Source of the DNA: DATAQC01 sp038232455
Lineage (GTDB): Bacteria; Actinomycetota; Acidimicrobiia; Acidimicrobiales; AC-14
Reading direction: 5' to 3'
Length of the DNA: 7,360 nucleotides
NCBI GenBank assembly: GCA_038232455.1
Contig: JBBSHU010000130.1
Location: 1-7,360 of the forward strand
Under the pieces are notes generated by a model, which was given only the letters and a program-made list of their open reading frames with translations, was not told the origin of the DNA and ran no database searches. Positions 1-5,846 of this stretch are shown one piece after another (position 1 is the stretch's first letter; every line of letters starts with the position of its first letter). A program made the translations under genes and the position numbers.

Positions 1-276
1 CCACCCCCGGTACCCCTCGGTCGTGCGTGGCGACCGGCCGAGTACTTCCAAATGGTCGAGGTAGCGGTCGAGTAGGGCGCCGAAGGTCATCCGCTCGGTT
101 GGCACGAGCGTCTCGGCCTCGATCTTGTGCCAAAGCTCGGCAAGGGCGCGGTCGGCCGCCCGTTCTGCCCCCTTCACTCGCCGGGAGACCTGCCGTCGCC
201 GCCCATCGGGCCCTCGTGGGCCGTCAACGCGCAGCTCCCAGACCCCCGGTTCAAGCTCCCGCTTACTCCCCGGCAT
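1..276 (-). CDS. Tyrosine recombinase (phage/ICE-type integrase), N-terminal part, cut by window edge
   Basis: The minus strand reads 92 codons from an ATG at 276-274 to the window edge with no stop. The first 50 or so residues (EPGVWELRVDGPRGPDGRRR, then QVSRRVKG) resemble the AP2-like arm-DNA-binding domain of actinobacterial phage and ICE integrases. From about residue 65 the sequence MTFGALLDRYLDHLEVLGRS followed by PRTTEGYR is typical of the SAM-like core-binding domain. The catalytic domain with its Arg-His-Arg-Tyr residues would lie left of the window and is not seen. The ATG is the only plausible start: an in-frame stop lies at 288-286 with no other start codon between. No clear Shine-Dalgarno is visible. 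The gene begins 123 nt beyond the 3' end of tRNA-Thr and reads away from it, as expected for an integrase next to its attachment site. Family confidence is high. Whether the full gene is intact, and whether it belongs to a prophage or an ICE/plasmid, cannot be told here. Confidence 0.87.
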   Translation of the reverse strand, partial: MPGSKRELEPGVWELRVDGPRGPDGRRRQVSRRVKGAERAADRALAELWHKIEAETLVPTERMTFGALLDRYLDHLEVLGRSPRTTEGYRGW

Positions 277-289
277 GCAACCACTCTAG

Positions 290-326
290 GTGAGTTTAGG
301 CCTGCGTGTGAGTTTTCGGTGAGTTT
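290..326. repeat. Three direct repeats of GTGAGTTT, candidate integrase arm-type binding sites
   Basis: The octamer GTGAGTTT (AAACTCAC on the integrase strand) occurs at 290-297, 308-315 and 319-326. The second and third copies share a longer context, GTGAGTTTTCGG and GTGAGTTTCGGG. All lie between the integrase start and the tRNA 3' end and are more AT-rich than their surroundings. Tyrosine integrases with an AP2-like N-terminal domain bind short directly repeated arm sites flanking the crossover core, which fits this position and orientation. The repeats are seen directly; the arm-site role is inferred. Confidence 0.5.
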
Positions 327-371
327 CGGGCGGTCTAGCCCGCTTCACCACCCATCACAGGAAAGGCGGTT

Positions 372-432
372 ACCGACTCTGACCTGCTAGTTTGTCGCGA
401 GCCCGAGGTCGGACTCGAACCGACGACCTGCT
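372..432 (-). repeat. Partial repeat of the tRNA-Thr anticodon/variable/T-arm segment just beyond the tRNA 3' end
   Basis: The tRNA segment AGCAGGTCGTCGGT (432-419, minus strand) recurs at 388-372 as AGCAGGTC, a 3-nt insertion (AGA), then GTCGGT. All 14 tRNA bases match apart from the insertion. It starts 12 nt past the last tRNA base, on the presumed mobile-element side. It may be a decayed tRNA fragment, part of the att site, or chance. Confidence 0.35.
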
Positions 433-472
433 CATTACGAGTGAGCTGCTCTACCAGCTGAGCTACCCGGGC
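400..472 (-). tRNA. tRNA-Thr (anticodon CGT)
   Basis: The minus strand folds into a full cloverleaf. The acceptor stem is GCCCGGG with CTCGGGC (one G-U pair), followed by TA and a D-stem GCTC/GAGC around the AGCTGGTA loop. The anticodon stem is GCTCA/TGAGC with loop CTCGTAA, giving anticodon CGT, which reads ACG (Thr). The variable loop is AGGTC and the T-arm is GTCGG, TTCGAGT, CCGAC. The base after the acceptor stem is T and no CCA is encoded. The gene follows holB directly and its first 10 nt overlap the holB 3' end, so it is probably co-transcribed and released by RNase P. A weak -10-like TACACT lies at 487-482 without a recognisable -35. The integrase and its repeats sit at the 3' side, making this tRNA the likely integration target. 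The gene itself is intact. Confidence 0.95.
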
Positions 473-1575
473 GTGGCCGTCAGTGTAGGAGACGGCGGCG
501 ATGGGTTCGGGGGCCCGAGGGGCGGGAGGTTGAGGAGCAGGGCCTGGAGGAGAAGGGCCTCGTTCGGGTTGCGGATGAGGTTCTCGGCTGCCCCCCGCAG
601 TGCCTCGACGGCGGCCGCGCAAGCCACCGGGTCGGCCGTTCCCGCGACCAGGGCATCGCGATAGGCCCCGGAGAGGACGGCCAGGCCGAACCGGAGCTCG
701 TCGGTGCGCAGGCGGCGCAACTCCCGTTTGTGGCGGTCGGCGAGCTCCTTGCGCCCCGCCCCCCGCTCGCCGGTACGCGACACCCGATCGGCAAGGGCGG
801 CCGCTTCGGCCGCCTGCCTGGTCTCCAGAGGCGCCACGGCCGCGGCCGACAGCAACTCGGCCAGCTCGGTGGCCACCACGGCCACCGCGGCGCCTGTGCC
901 GTCGACGCGATGGGGAACCTCCTGCCACGCGGACCGGCGCCGGCCGAAGCCGGGATCGGACGCCAGCAGACGGGCGCGGTCGAGGCGACCGCCGGCAGAC
1001 GCGGCCACTTCGGTGGCGAGCGCCTCGTCGACGCCGTCAGCCATCAGGGCCGCGACCAGATCGGCTGAGGCGACGGCGCCGAGCTCGATCCGCACGCATC
1101 GCGAGGCGATGGTGACCAGCTCGGGAGGGACATGGTCAGCGAGGATCACGAACACGGTGCTCGCCGGCGGCTCCTCGATCACCTTGAGCAGGGTGGGCCC
1201 CGCCTCTCGGACCAGGTGGAAGTCGGTGAGCACCAGCACCTTGCGGGGTCGTTCGTTCGGTGTGCGCATGGCCAGCCGCTGGATCTCACGGGCCTGGGCC
1301 ACACTGATGGACGCCCCCTCGCGCTCCACCACCACCAGGTCGGGATGGACCCGGGCGGCGACGCGAACGCAGACATCACACGACCCACAACCGCCGTTGG
1401 GACACAAGAGGGCGGCGGCGAACGCCAGAGCCGCCGATTCCTTCCCGCTGCCGGGCGGCCCCACGAACAGGTAGGCATGCACCGGGGCGCGCACGGCGGC
1501 CCGCAACTCGGCCACTGCCCGGTCCTGGCCGACGACATCGGCGAACACCAGCCCGGCCCCGTCGGAGGTGGTCAC
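463..1575 (-). CDS. holB: DNA polymerase III subunit delta' (clamp loader)
   Basis: This 370-residue protein is the clamp-loader delta' subunit, which helps load the beta sliding clamp on primed DNA. Visible parts are VFADVVGQDRAVAELRAAV near residues 10-28, a P-loop GPPGSGKE at 39-46, a cysteine set C58, C63, C66, C69 matching the clamp-loader zinc module, LLKVIEEPP at 129-137, and the SRC motif (ASRC, residues 157-160) that gives the trans-acting arginine to the neighbouring ATPase subunit. The P-loop has Glu where Ser/Thr normally follows Lys, and the Walker B region reads VLTDFH, in line with delta' not being an active ATPase. I chose the GTG at 1575-1573: it overlaps the tmk stop as GTGA, implying translational coupling, and the family similarity begins just after it. 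A longer frame reaches 1851 but only mirrors tmk. The Pro-rich tail ends in a TAG inside the tRNA-Thr gene (overlap 463-472). Confidence 0.92.
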   Translation of the reverse strand: MTTSDGAGLVFADVVGQDRAVAELRAAVRAPVHAYLFVGPPGSGKESAALAFAAALLCPNGGCGSCDVCVRVAARVHPDLVVVEREGASISVAQAREIQRLAMRTPNERPRKVLVLTDFHLVREAGPTLLKVIEEPPASTVFVILADHVPPELVTIASRCVRIELGAVASADLVAALMADGVDEALATEVAASAGGRLDRARLLASDPGFGRRRSAWQEVPHRVDGTGAAVAVVATELAELLSAAAVAPLETRQAAEAAALADRVSRTGERGAGRKELADRHKRELRRLRTDELRFGLAVLSGAYRDALVAGTADPVACAAAVEALRGAAENLIRNPNEALLLQALLLNLPPLGPPNPSPPSPTLTATPG

Positions 1576-2195
1576 GGCCTGTGGTGGTCCAGGCGGCTCG
1601 ATACCGCATCCCATACCCGGGTAGCGACCTCGTCGGCAGACGCCGAACCGTCCACGACGGTCCACCGTTCGGGGTCGGCGGCGGCCAGGGCGCGGTAACC
1701 GGCGCGGACGCGGTCGTGAAAGTCGGAGCGTCGCGACTCCAGCCGGTCGAGGGCCTGGCCCACCTGACGACCAGCGGCTGCCGATGGGTCGACGTCGAGG
1801 AGGATGACCACGTCGGGCTCGAGGCCGCCGCTGGCCCACGTCGACAGCCACGACAACTCGCTCCGGTCGAGGCCCTGTCCGTAGCCCTGGTAGGCGAGGG
1901 TCGATCCCGAGAAACGGTCGCTCACCACGTGACGGCCGGCGACGAGGGCCGGTTCCACCACCTCGCGCACGTGCTGGGCCCGGTCGGCGGCCAGCAGCAG
2001 GGCTTCGGTCCGGGGATCGATGGCGGCGTTAGCCGGGTCGAGCACGAGGGCCCGGATGTGGCCGCCGATCAGCGTTCCCCCGGGCTCCCGGGTCAGCACC
2101 GCTCCCAGCCTGGCGGCCAGCATCGCCGCCTGGGTGGACTTACCGCTCGCCTCACCTCCCTCGAAGGCCACGAAGCAGCCTCGGGGTGGAGTCAC
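1572..2195 (-). CDS. tmk: Thymidylate kinase (dTMP kinase)
   Basis: This 207-residue cytosolic enzyme phosphorylates dTMP to dTDP with ATP, the step feeding dTTP into DNA synthesis. The length is typical for the family. The N-terminus carries the P-loop FEGGEASGKST (residues 11-21). The dTMP-binding signature TREPGGT lies at 35-41, the DR motif in VVSDRFSGSTLAYQG at 90-104, and the LID-like stretch RLESRRSDFHDRV at 151-163. The start is GTG at 2195-2193, supported by a well-placed GGAGG upstream. The gene follows topA after 33 nt and overlaps holB by 4 nt, so the three are likely one transcript. An adjacent topA, tmk and holB arrangement is, to my knowledge, common in actinobacteria. Nothing appears truncated. 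Confidence 0.95.
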   Translation of the reverse strand: MTPPRGCFVAFEGGEASGKSTQAAMLAARLGAVLTREPGGTLIGGHIRALVLDPANAAIDPRTEALLLAADRAQHVREVVEPALVAGRHVVSDRFSGSTLAYQGYGQGLDRSELSWLSTWASGGLEPDVVILLDVDPSAAAGRQVGQALDRLESRRSDFHDRVRAGYRALAAADPERWTVVDGSASADEVATRVWDAVSSRLDHHRP

Positions 2196-2204
2196 GTCAC
2201 GCCA

Positions 2205-2209
2205 CCTCC
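2205..2209 (-). promoter_or_regulatory. Ribosome binding site of tmk (GGAGG)
   Basis: The minus strand has GGAGG 9 nt before the GTG at 2195. It is the clearest Shine-Dalgarno in the window and fixes the tmk start despite a second, out-of-frame GTG at 2200-2198. It lies in the 33-nt topA-tmk gap, so tmk can be translated independently of topA. Confidence 0.7.
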
Positions 2210-2228
2210 GTCGGCCCGTTGGGCGCCG

Positions 2229-4943
2229 TCAGGATTTCTTGGCGCCCTTGGTGCTCGTGCGTGCGGGCGCCCGTTTCTTGCCGGCCTTGCTGGTCTTGGT
2301 CGCCATTTTCCTGGTCTTCTTGGCCTTCGGCGGGGCCGGGCCCTTGTCGCGACGGTCCTGGAGCAGTTCGGCCGCCCGTTCGAGGGTGATGGTCTCGATG
2401 GCATCGCCCACGCGCAGTGAGGCGTTGGTGGTTCCGTCGGTGACGTAGGGCCCGAAGCGGCCCTCGCGCAGGGTGACCGGAGCCTCCGATGCCGGGTCGT
2501 TGCCCAGCTCCCGCAGCGGGCCCTTGGCCGCCGCTCCCCGGCCTCGCTTGGGCTGGGCCAGCACGGCGAGGGCCTCGTCGAGGGTGAGGCTGAACAGGCC
2601 CTCGTCGGACTCCAGGCTGCGGCTCTCCGAACCCTTTTTCACATAGGGCCCGTACCGACCGTTCTGGACGGTGATCTCCACGCCGTCGGCGGGGTCGGCG
2701 CCCACCACCCGGGGCAGGCTCAGGAGGCGGACGGCGTCGTCGAGGGTGATCGTGTCCAACGACATCGCCGAGAGGAGCGACGCGGTGCGGGGCTTCTCCT
2801 TGGAGCCCGCTTCGGCCGGGCCCAGTTGCACGTAGGGGCCGTACCTACCGGCGCGCGCCAGCACGGTCAGGCCGGTGGTGGGATCGTCGCCCAGCTCCCA
2901 CTCCTCGTTGGTGGACGACAACAGGACCTCGGCCCGTTCGACGGTGAGCTCGTCGGGCGCCAGGTCGTCGGGCACCGTCGCCTTGTCGTCGCCGCGCTGG
3001 ACGTACGGACCGAACTTGCCCACCCGGGCGATGATCTCGCGACCCTCGGCGTCGCGGCCGATGGGGATGGAGTTCACGGCCTTGGCATCGATGGCCTCGA
3101 GTCGTTCGCCGACCATCGTCTTGAGCCCGGCCTGGCCGTTACCGAAGTAGAAGCGTGACAGCCAGGGGATGGCCTCCTTCTGCCCGGAGGCGATGCCGTC
3201 GAGGTCGTCTTCCATACGGGCCGTGAACGCGTAGTCGACAAGGTCGGCGAAGTGGAGCTCGAGCAGGCCGATCACCGCGAAGGCGGTGAACGACGGCACC
3301 AGGGCCGAACCCTTCTTCCACACGTAGCCACGATCCTGAATGGTGGCGATGATCGAGGCGTAGGTGGACGGCCGACCGACCCCCATCTCCTCGAGGGCCT
3401 TGACGAGCGACGCCTCGGTGAACCGGGCCGGGGGTTGGGTGGTGTGATCCTTCACCTCCAGGCCGTCGAGGTCGAGCCCGTCGCCCGGACCCAGTGCGGG
3501 CAGGCGCACCTCCCGGTCCTCCAGGTCGCCCTGGGGGTCGTCGGATCCCTCGACGTAGGCCCTGAGGAAGCCGGCGAACTCGATGACCTTGCCGGACGCC
3601 GAGAACTCGGTGTCCTCCCCTCCGGGGCCGGCTGCGTGCCCGAGCGCCGTGGTCGTGGCGCCCAGGCGTACCTGCATGCTGCGACCCCGGGCATCGGCCA
3701 TCTGCGAGGCGACGGTGCGCTTCCAGATCAAGTCGTAGAGCGCCCGCTCGTCGGCTCCCAGCTCGGACGACACCTGGTCGGGGGTGCGGAACGTGTCTCC
3801 CGCCGGACGGATCGCCTCATGGGCCTCCTGGGCGTTCTTCACCTTCTTCTCGTACCGACGCGGTGTATCGGGCACGTACTCGGGGCCGTACAGCTTGGTG
3901 GCCTGGGCCCGGGCCGCGGCCACCGCCGATTCCGACAGCGAGGTGCTGTCGGTACGCATGTAGGTGATGTAGCCGTTCTCGTAGAGCCGCTGGGCCACGC
4001 CCATGGCCCGCTTGGACGTGAACCGGAGCTTGCGCCCGGCCTCCTGCTGGAGGGTCGACGTCATGAACGGGGCGTAGGGCGAGCGGCGGTAGGGCTTCTC
4101 CTCCACCGAGCGCACCTCGAAGCTGGCGTCGGCCAGGCCCCGGGCCAGCGCCTCGGCCCGGGCATGGTCGAGCACTACGACCTTGGCATCGTCGGACAGC
4201 GTGCCCGTGTCGCCGAAATCACGGCCCGTCGCCAGCCGGACGCCGTCGAGGGCGACCAGGGTGGCGCCGAACGGGACACTGCGACCGGTCGCGGAGTCGG
4301 GCTTGGCGAAGGCGCCCTCCAATCCCGAGTACGACCCGGCCCGGAACCGCATGCGGGCCCGTTCGCGCTCCACCAGGATGCGGGTGGCCACGCTCTGCAC
4401 CCGCCCCGCCGACAGCTTGGGCAGGACCTTCTTCCAGAGCACCGGGGACACCTCATAGCCGTAGAGGCGGTCGAGGATGCGCCGGGCTTCTTGGGCGTCG
4501 ACTAGGCGGCGGTCGAGATCGCGGGTGTTCTGCACCGCTTCCCGGATGGCCGCAGCGGTGATCTCGTGGAAGACCATGCGCTTGACGGGTATTCCGGCGC
4601 GGGGGGAGAGGACTTCGAGCAGGTGCCAGGCGATGGACTCGCCTTCGCGATCCTCGTCGGTGGCGAGATAGAGCTCGTCGGCCTGCTTGAGAAGGGCTTT
4701 CAGCTTGGTGACCACGTGCTTCTTCTCGCTGGCCACCACGTAGAGGGGCTTGAAGCCGTTGTCGGTGTCGACTCCGAGCCGGGCCCAGGCCTCGCCCTTG
4801 TAGGCGGCGGGCACATCGGCCGCCCCGCGGGGAAGGTCACGGATGTGGCCGATGGACGATTCGACGACGTAATCGGCGCCGAGAAACCGCGCGATGGTGC
4901 GGGCTTTGGCGGGGGACTCCACGATCACGAGGGGTTTGGCCAC
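2229..4943 (-). CDS. topA: DNA topoisomerase I (type IA)
   Basis: This 904-residue type IA topoisomerase relaxes negative supercoils by transient single-strand cleavage through a 5'-phosphotyrosine. The TOPRIM domain opens with LVIVESPAKA (Glu9 is the conserved acidic residue) and carries the metal-binding DEDREGE at 96-102 (D96, D98, E100). The catalytic tyrosine is Tyr328 in ENGYITYMRTDS. LVKALEEMGVGRPSTYASII marks the later conserved core. No C-terminal zinc-finger cysteines occur. Four GPYV-containing repeats (KFGPYV, RYGPYV, RYGPYV, RFGPYV, near residues 643, 703, 764 and 830) are followed by a Lys/Ala-rich tail of about 40 residues. This is the actinobacterial architecture, in which repeats and basic tail bind DNA and support processivity. 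The start is GTG: an in-frame stop lies at 4979-4977 with no alternative start between, and the family's KPLVIVESPAKA follows at once. It is the first gene of the topA-tmk-holB-tRNA operon. Confidence 0.97.
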   Translation of the reverse strand: MAKPLVIVESPAKARTIARFLGADYVVESSIGHIRDLPRGAADVPAAYKGEAWARLGVDTDNGFKPLYVVASEKKHVVTKLKALLKQADELYLATDEDREGESIAWHLLEVLSPRAGIPVKRMVFHEITAAAIREAVQNTRDLDRRLVDAQEARRILDRLYGYEVSPVLWKKVLPKLSAGRVQSVATRILVERERARMRFRAGSYSGLEGAFAKPDSATGRSVPFGATLVALDGVRLATGRDFGDTGTLSDDAKVVVLDHARAEALARGLADASFEVRSVEEKPYRRSPYAPFMTSTLQQEAGRKLRFTSKRAMGVAQRLYENGYITYMRTDSTSLSESAVAAARAQATKLYGPEYVPDTPRRYEKKVKNAQEAHEAIRPAGDTFRTPDQVSSELGADERALYDLIWKRTVASQMADARGRSMQVRLGATTTALGHAAGPGGEDTEFSASGKVIEFAGFLRAYVEGSDDPQGDLEDREVRLPALGPGDGLDLDGLEVKDHTTQPPARFTEASLVKALEEMGVGRPSTYASIIATIQDRGYVWKKGSALVPSFTAFAVIGLLELHFADLVDYAFTARMEDDLDGIASGQKEAIPWLSRFYFGNGQAGLKTMVGERLEAIDAKAVNSIPIGRDAEGREIIARVGKFGPYVQRGDDKATVPDDLAPDELTVERAEVLLSSTNEEWELGDDPTTGLTVLARAGRYGPYVQLGPAEAGSKEKPRTASLLSAMSLDTITLDDAVRLLSLPRVVGADPADGVEITVQNGRYGPYVKKGSESRSLESDEGLFSLTLDEALAVLAQPKRGRGAAAKGPLRELGNDPASEAPVTLREGRFGPYVTDGTTNASLRVGDAIETITLERAAELLQDRRDKGPAPPKAKKTRKMATKTSKAGKKRAPARTSTKGAKKS

Positions 4944-4951
4944 GAGTCGAG

Positions 4952-4980
4952 AGGTTTCCCAGGTTGGGGCGCAATGTCAA
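4952..4980 (-). promoter_or_regulatory. Candidate topA promoter
   Basis: On the minus strand a perfect TTGACA (4980-4975) is followed after 17 nt by AAACCT (4957-4952), a poor -10 that keeps only the conserved A and final T. Transcription would start about 6-9 nt on, within 0-3 nt of the GTG at 4943, giving a nearly leaderless topA mRNA. That fits the lack of a good Shine-Dalgarno there. The -35 is convincing; the -10 is weak. Confidence 0.45.
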
Positions 4981-4995
4981 ACGGGCACCGGTCGC

Positions 4996-5089
4996 TACGG
5001 GTCCAGAAGACGACCACCTGTGCACTTGTGATGAGAAGAATCCCTGGTGACGGCACAGGAGTGCACAGCTAGTCGTCTTTCTGACCCTA
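4996..5089. repeat. Long imperfect inverted repeat between topA and dedA
   Basis: The left arm at 5004-5026 and the right arm at 5060-5083 are reverse complements with two mismatches and one 1-nt gap. Outward, TA(C)GGGT(C) at 4996-5003 matches the reverse complement of 5084-5089 with two more 1-nt gaps, giving arms of about 30 nt. The spacer is about 33 nt. Each arm has AGTGCACA at its inner end and GTCGTCTT further out. It lies between divergent genes, just inside the topA -35 and ending 10 nt before the dedA ATG. There is no T-run as in an intrinsic terminator. It could be a paired operator, a cruciform or RNA hairpin, or a decayed small element. The function is unknown. Confidence 0.7.
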
Positions 5090-5093
5090 CCCT
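5088..5093 (+). promoter_or_regulatory. Candidate -10 box for leaderless dedA transcript
   Basis: TACCCT (TANNNT pattern) ends 6 nt before the A of the dedA ATG at 5100, the spacing expected if transcription starts at the start codon. No Shine-Dalgarno is present, an in-frame stop at 5082-5084 excludes earlier starts, and leaderless mRNAs are common in actinobacteria. No clear -35 is seen. The first two bases overlap the right arm of the inverted repeat. Confidence 0.4.
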
Positions 5094-5099
5094 TCCGCA

Positions 5100-5846
5100 A
5101 TGGACCCCAAGGATCTGATCGAGGCCTTCGGGACGGTCGGGATCCTGGCCATCGTCTTCGCCGAGTCGGGCCTGTTGGCCGGCTTCTTCCTGCCGGGCGA
5201 TTCCCTGCTCTTCACCGCCGGCCTGCTGGCGTCCCAGGGCCACCTCGACCTGGCCGTTCTCGTCGTCGGTTGCCCGGCGGCGGCGGTGGCCGGCGACCAG
5301 GTCGGCTTCTGGTTCGGCCGGCGGGTAGGTCCGGCGCTGTTCCGGCGGCCCGATGCCCGTTTCTTCCGCCACCGCAACCTGGAGCTGGCGCGCGACTACT
5401 TCACCACCCACGGTGCCAGGACCATCGTGTTCGCCCGCTTCATCCCAATCGTGCGGACGTTCGCCCCGGTGGTGGCGGGCGTGGCGGCTATGCCCTGGCG
5501 CACCTTCGTTGTGTTCAACGTGATCGGTGGTGTGGTGTGGGGATCGGGCTCGGTGCTGGCGGGTTGGGGGCTCGGCCAGGTGGGCGGCGGCGAGGGCTGG
5601 CTCTATCCGGTGGCCGCGTTGATCTTCGGGCTGTCGTTCGTGCCGGTGATCATCGAGGTGGTGGGCTTACGACGGGCTGGGCCCGAGCGGCTCTCAGAGC
5701 GGGATGGTGGTGGCCAGCGCCGACGGCGTCGTCGAAGCTCATGGGCTCGAAGGGGATCAGTGACCGGATGCGGTCGTCGCCCACCACCACCTCGACCGAC
5801 AGGCCTTCGGCCAGCGGTCGGGCGATCGAGGCAGGCTGGTCGGTGA
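5100..5846 (+). CDS. DedA-family (SNARE-associated/VTT domain) inner-membrane protein
   Basis: This 248-residue polytopic membrane protein belongs to the DedA family, whose members are proton-linked transporters or lipid-carrier flippases affecting envelope homeostasis. Visible signatures are FAESGLLAGFFLPGDSLLF (residues 20-38), FWFGRRVGPALF (70-81) and FARFIPIVRTFAPVVAG (111-127). Glu22 and Asp34 have the same 12-residue spacing as the essential E39 and D51 of E. coli YqjA. Arg113 and Arg119 have the 6-residue spacing of its R130 and R136, so the functional residues appear present. The last hydrophobic segment ends near residue 188. The final 60 residues are an Arg/Pro/Gly-rich tail unlike usual DedA ends, and run antisense to the SDR gene at 5650-6585 for 197 nt. 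The ATG at 5100 is the only possible start upstream of the motifs. The substrate cannot be predicted; undecaprenyl phosphate or a phospholipid are family-based possibilities. Confidence 0.9.
   Translation: MDPKDLIEAFGTVGILAIVFAESGLLAGFFLPGDSLLFTAGLLASQGHLDLAVLVVGCPAAAVAGDQVGFWFGRRVGPALFRRPDARFFRHRNLELARDYFTTHGARTIVFARFIPIVRTFAPVVAGVAAMPWRTFVVFNVIGGVVWGSGSVLAGWGLGQVGGGEGWLYPVAALIFGLSFVPVIIEVVGLRRAGPERLSERDGGGQRRRRRRSSWARRGSVTGCGRRPPPPRPTGLRPAVGRSRQAGR

Larger units (their letters stand above)
277..440. other. Putative attachment-site junction (attL or attR) of an integrated element at tRNA-Thr
   Basis: The intact tRNA 3' half, the intergenic repeats and an integrase gene reading away from the tRNA form the usual end of an integrative element inserted into a tRNA 3' end. 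The core should lie within about 400-440, because the element restores the tRNA 3' part. The second copy that would define it is outside the window, so the exact boundary cannot be set. Everything left of about 400 is then mobile-element DNA and everything right of it is ancestral chromosome. Confidence 0.5.

Noticed and set aside
39..46. Residues 39-46 of HolB (GPPGSGKE; nucleotides about 1461-1438) as evidence of a damaged gene
   Set aside because: Delta' subunits do not need ATP hydrolysis and their P-loops are often degenerate; the zinc cysteines and SRC motif are intact. The coordinates given here are residue numbers.
367..375. Small palindrome CGGTTACCG as terminator of the tRNA transcript
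   Set aside because: The stem is only 4 bp with a 1-nt loop and is followed only by a weak TTT, which is not enough support.
27..390. Two plus-strand frames of 87-88 codons at the left edge
   Set aside because: They are antisense to the integrase N-terminus, Arg/Pro-rich and match no family; the minus-strand frame carries clear domain signatures.
441..447. GTGAGCT as a fourth arm-type repeat
   Set aside because: It is the tRNA anticodon stem and matches only the first five or six bases of the repeat.
335..928. 197-codon minus-strand frame through the tRNA and the 3' part of holB
   Set aside because: It runs through the tRNA in a frame other than holB and its translation is Arg/Gly/Pro-rich; it is a shadow frame.
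1576..1851. Extended N-terminus for holB
   Set aside because: The extra 92 residues are Arg/Pro-rich and lie entirely inside tmk in another frame. The GTG overlapping the tmk stop fits family length and operon coupling.
3252..4505. 417-codon plus-strand frame within topA, plus similar frames opposite tmk, holB and the SDR gene
   Set aside because: Long antisense frames are normal in GC-rich genes with strong third-position bias. Their products are low-complexity Gly/His/Arg/Val-rich with no domains.
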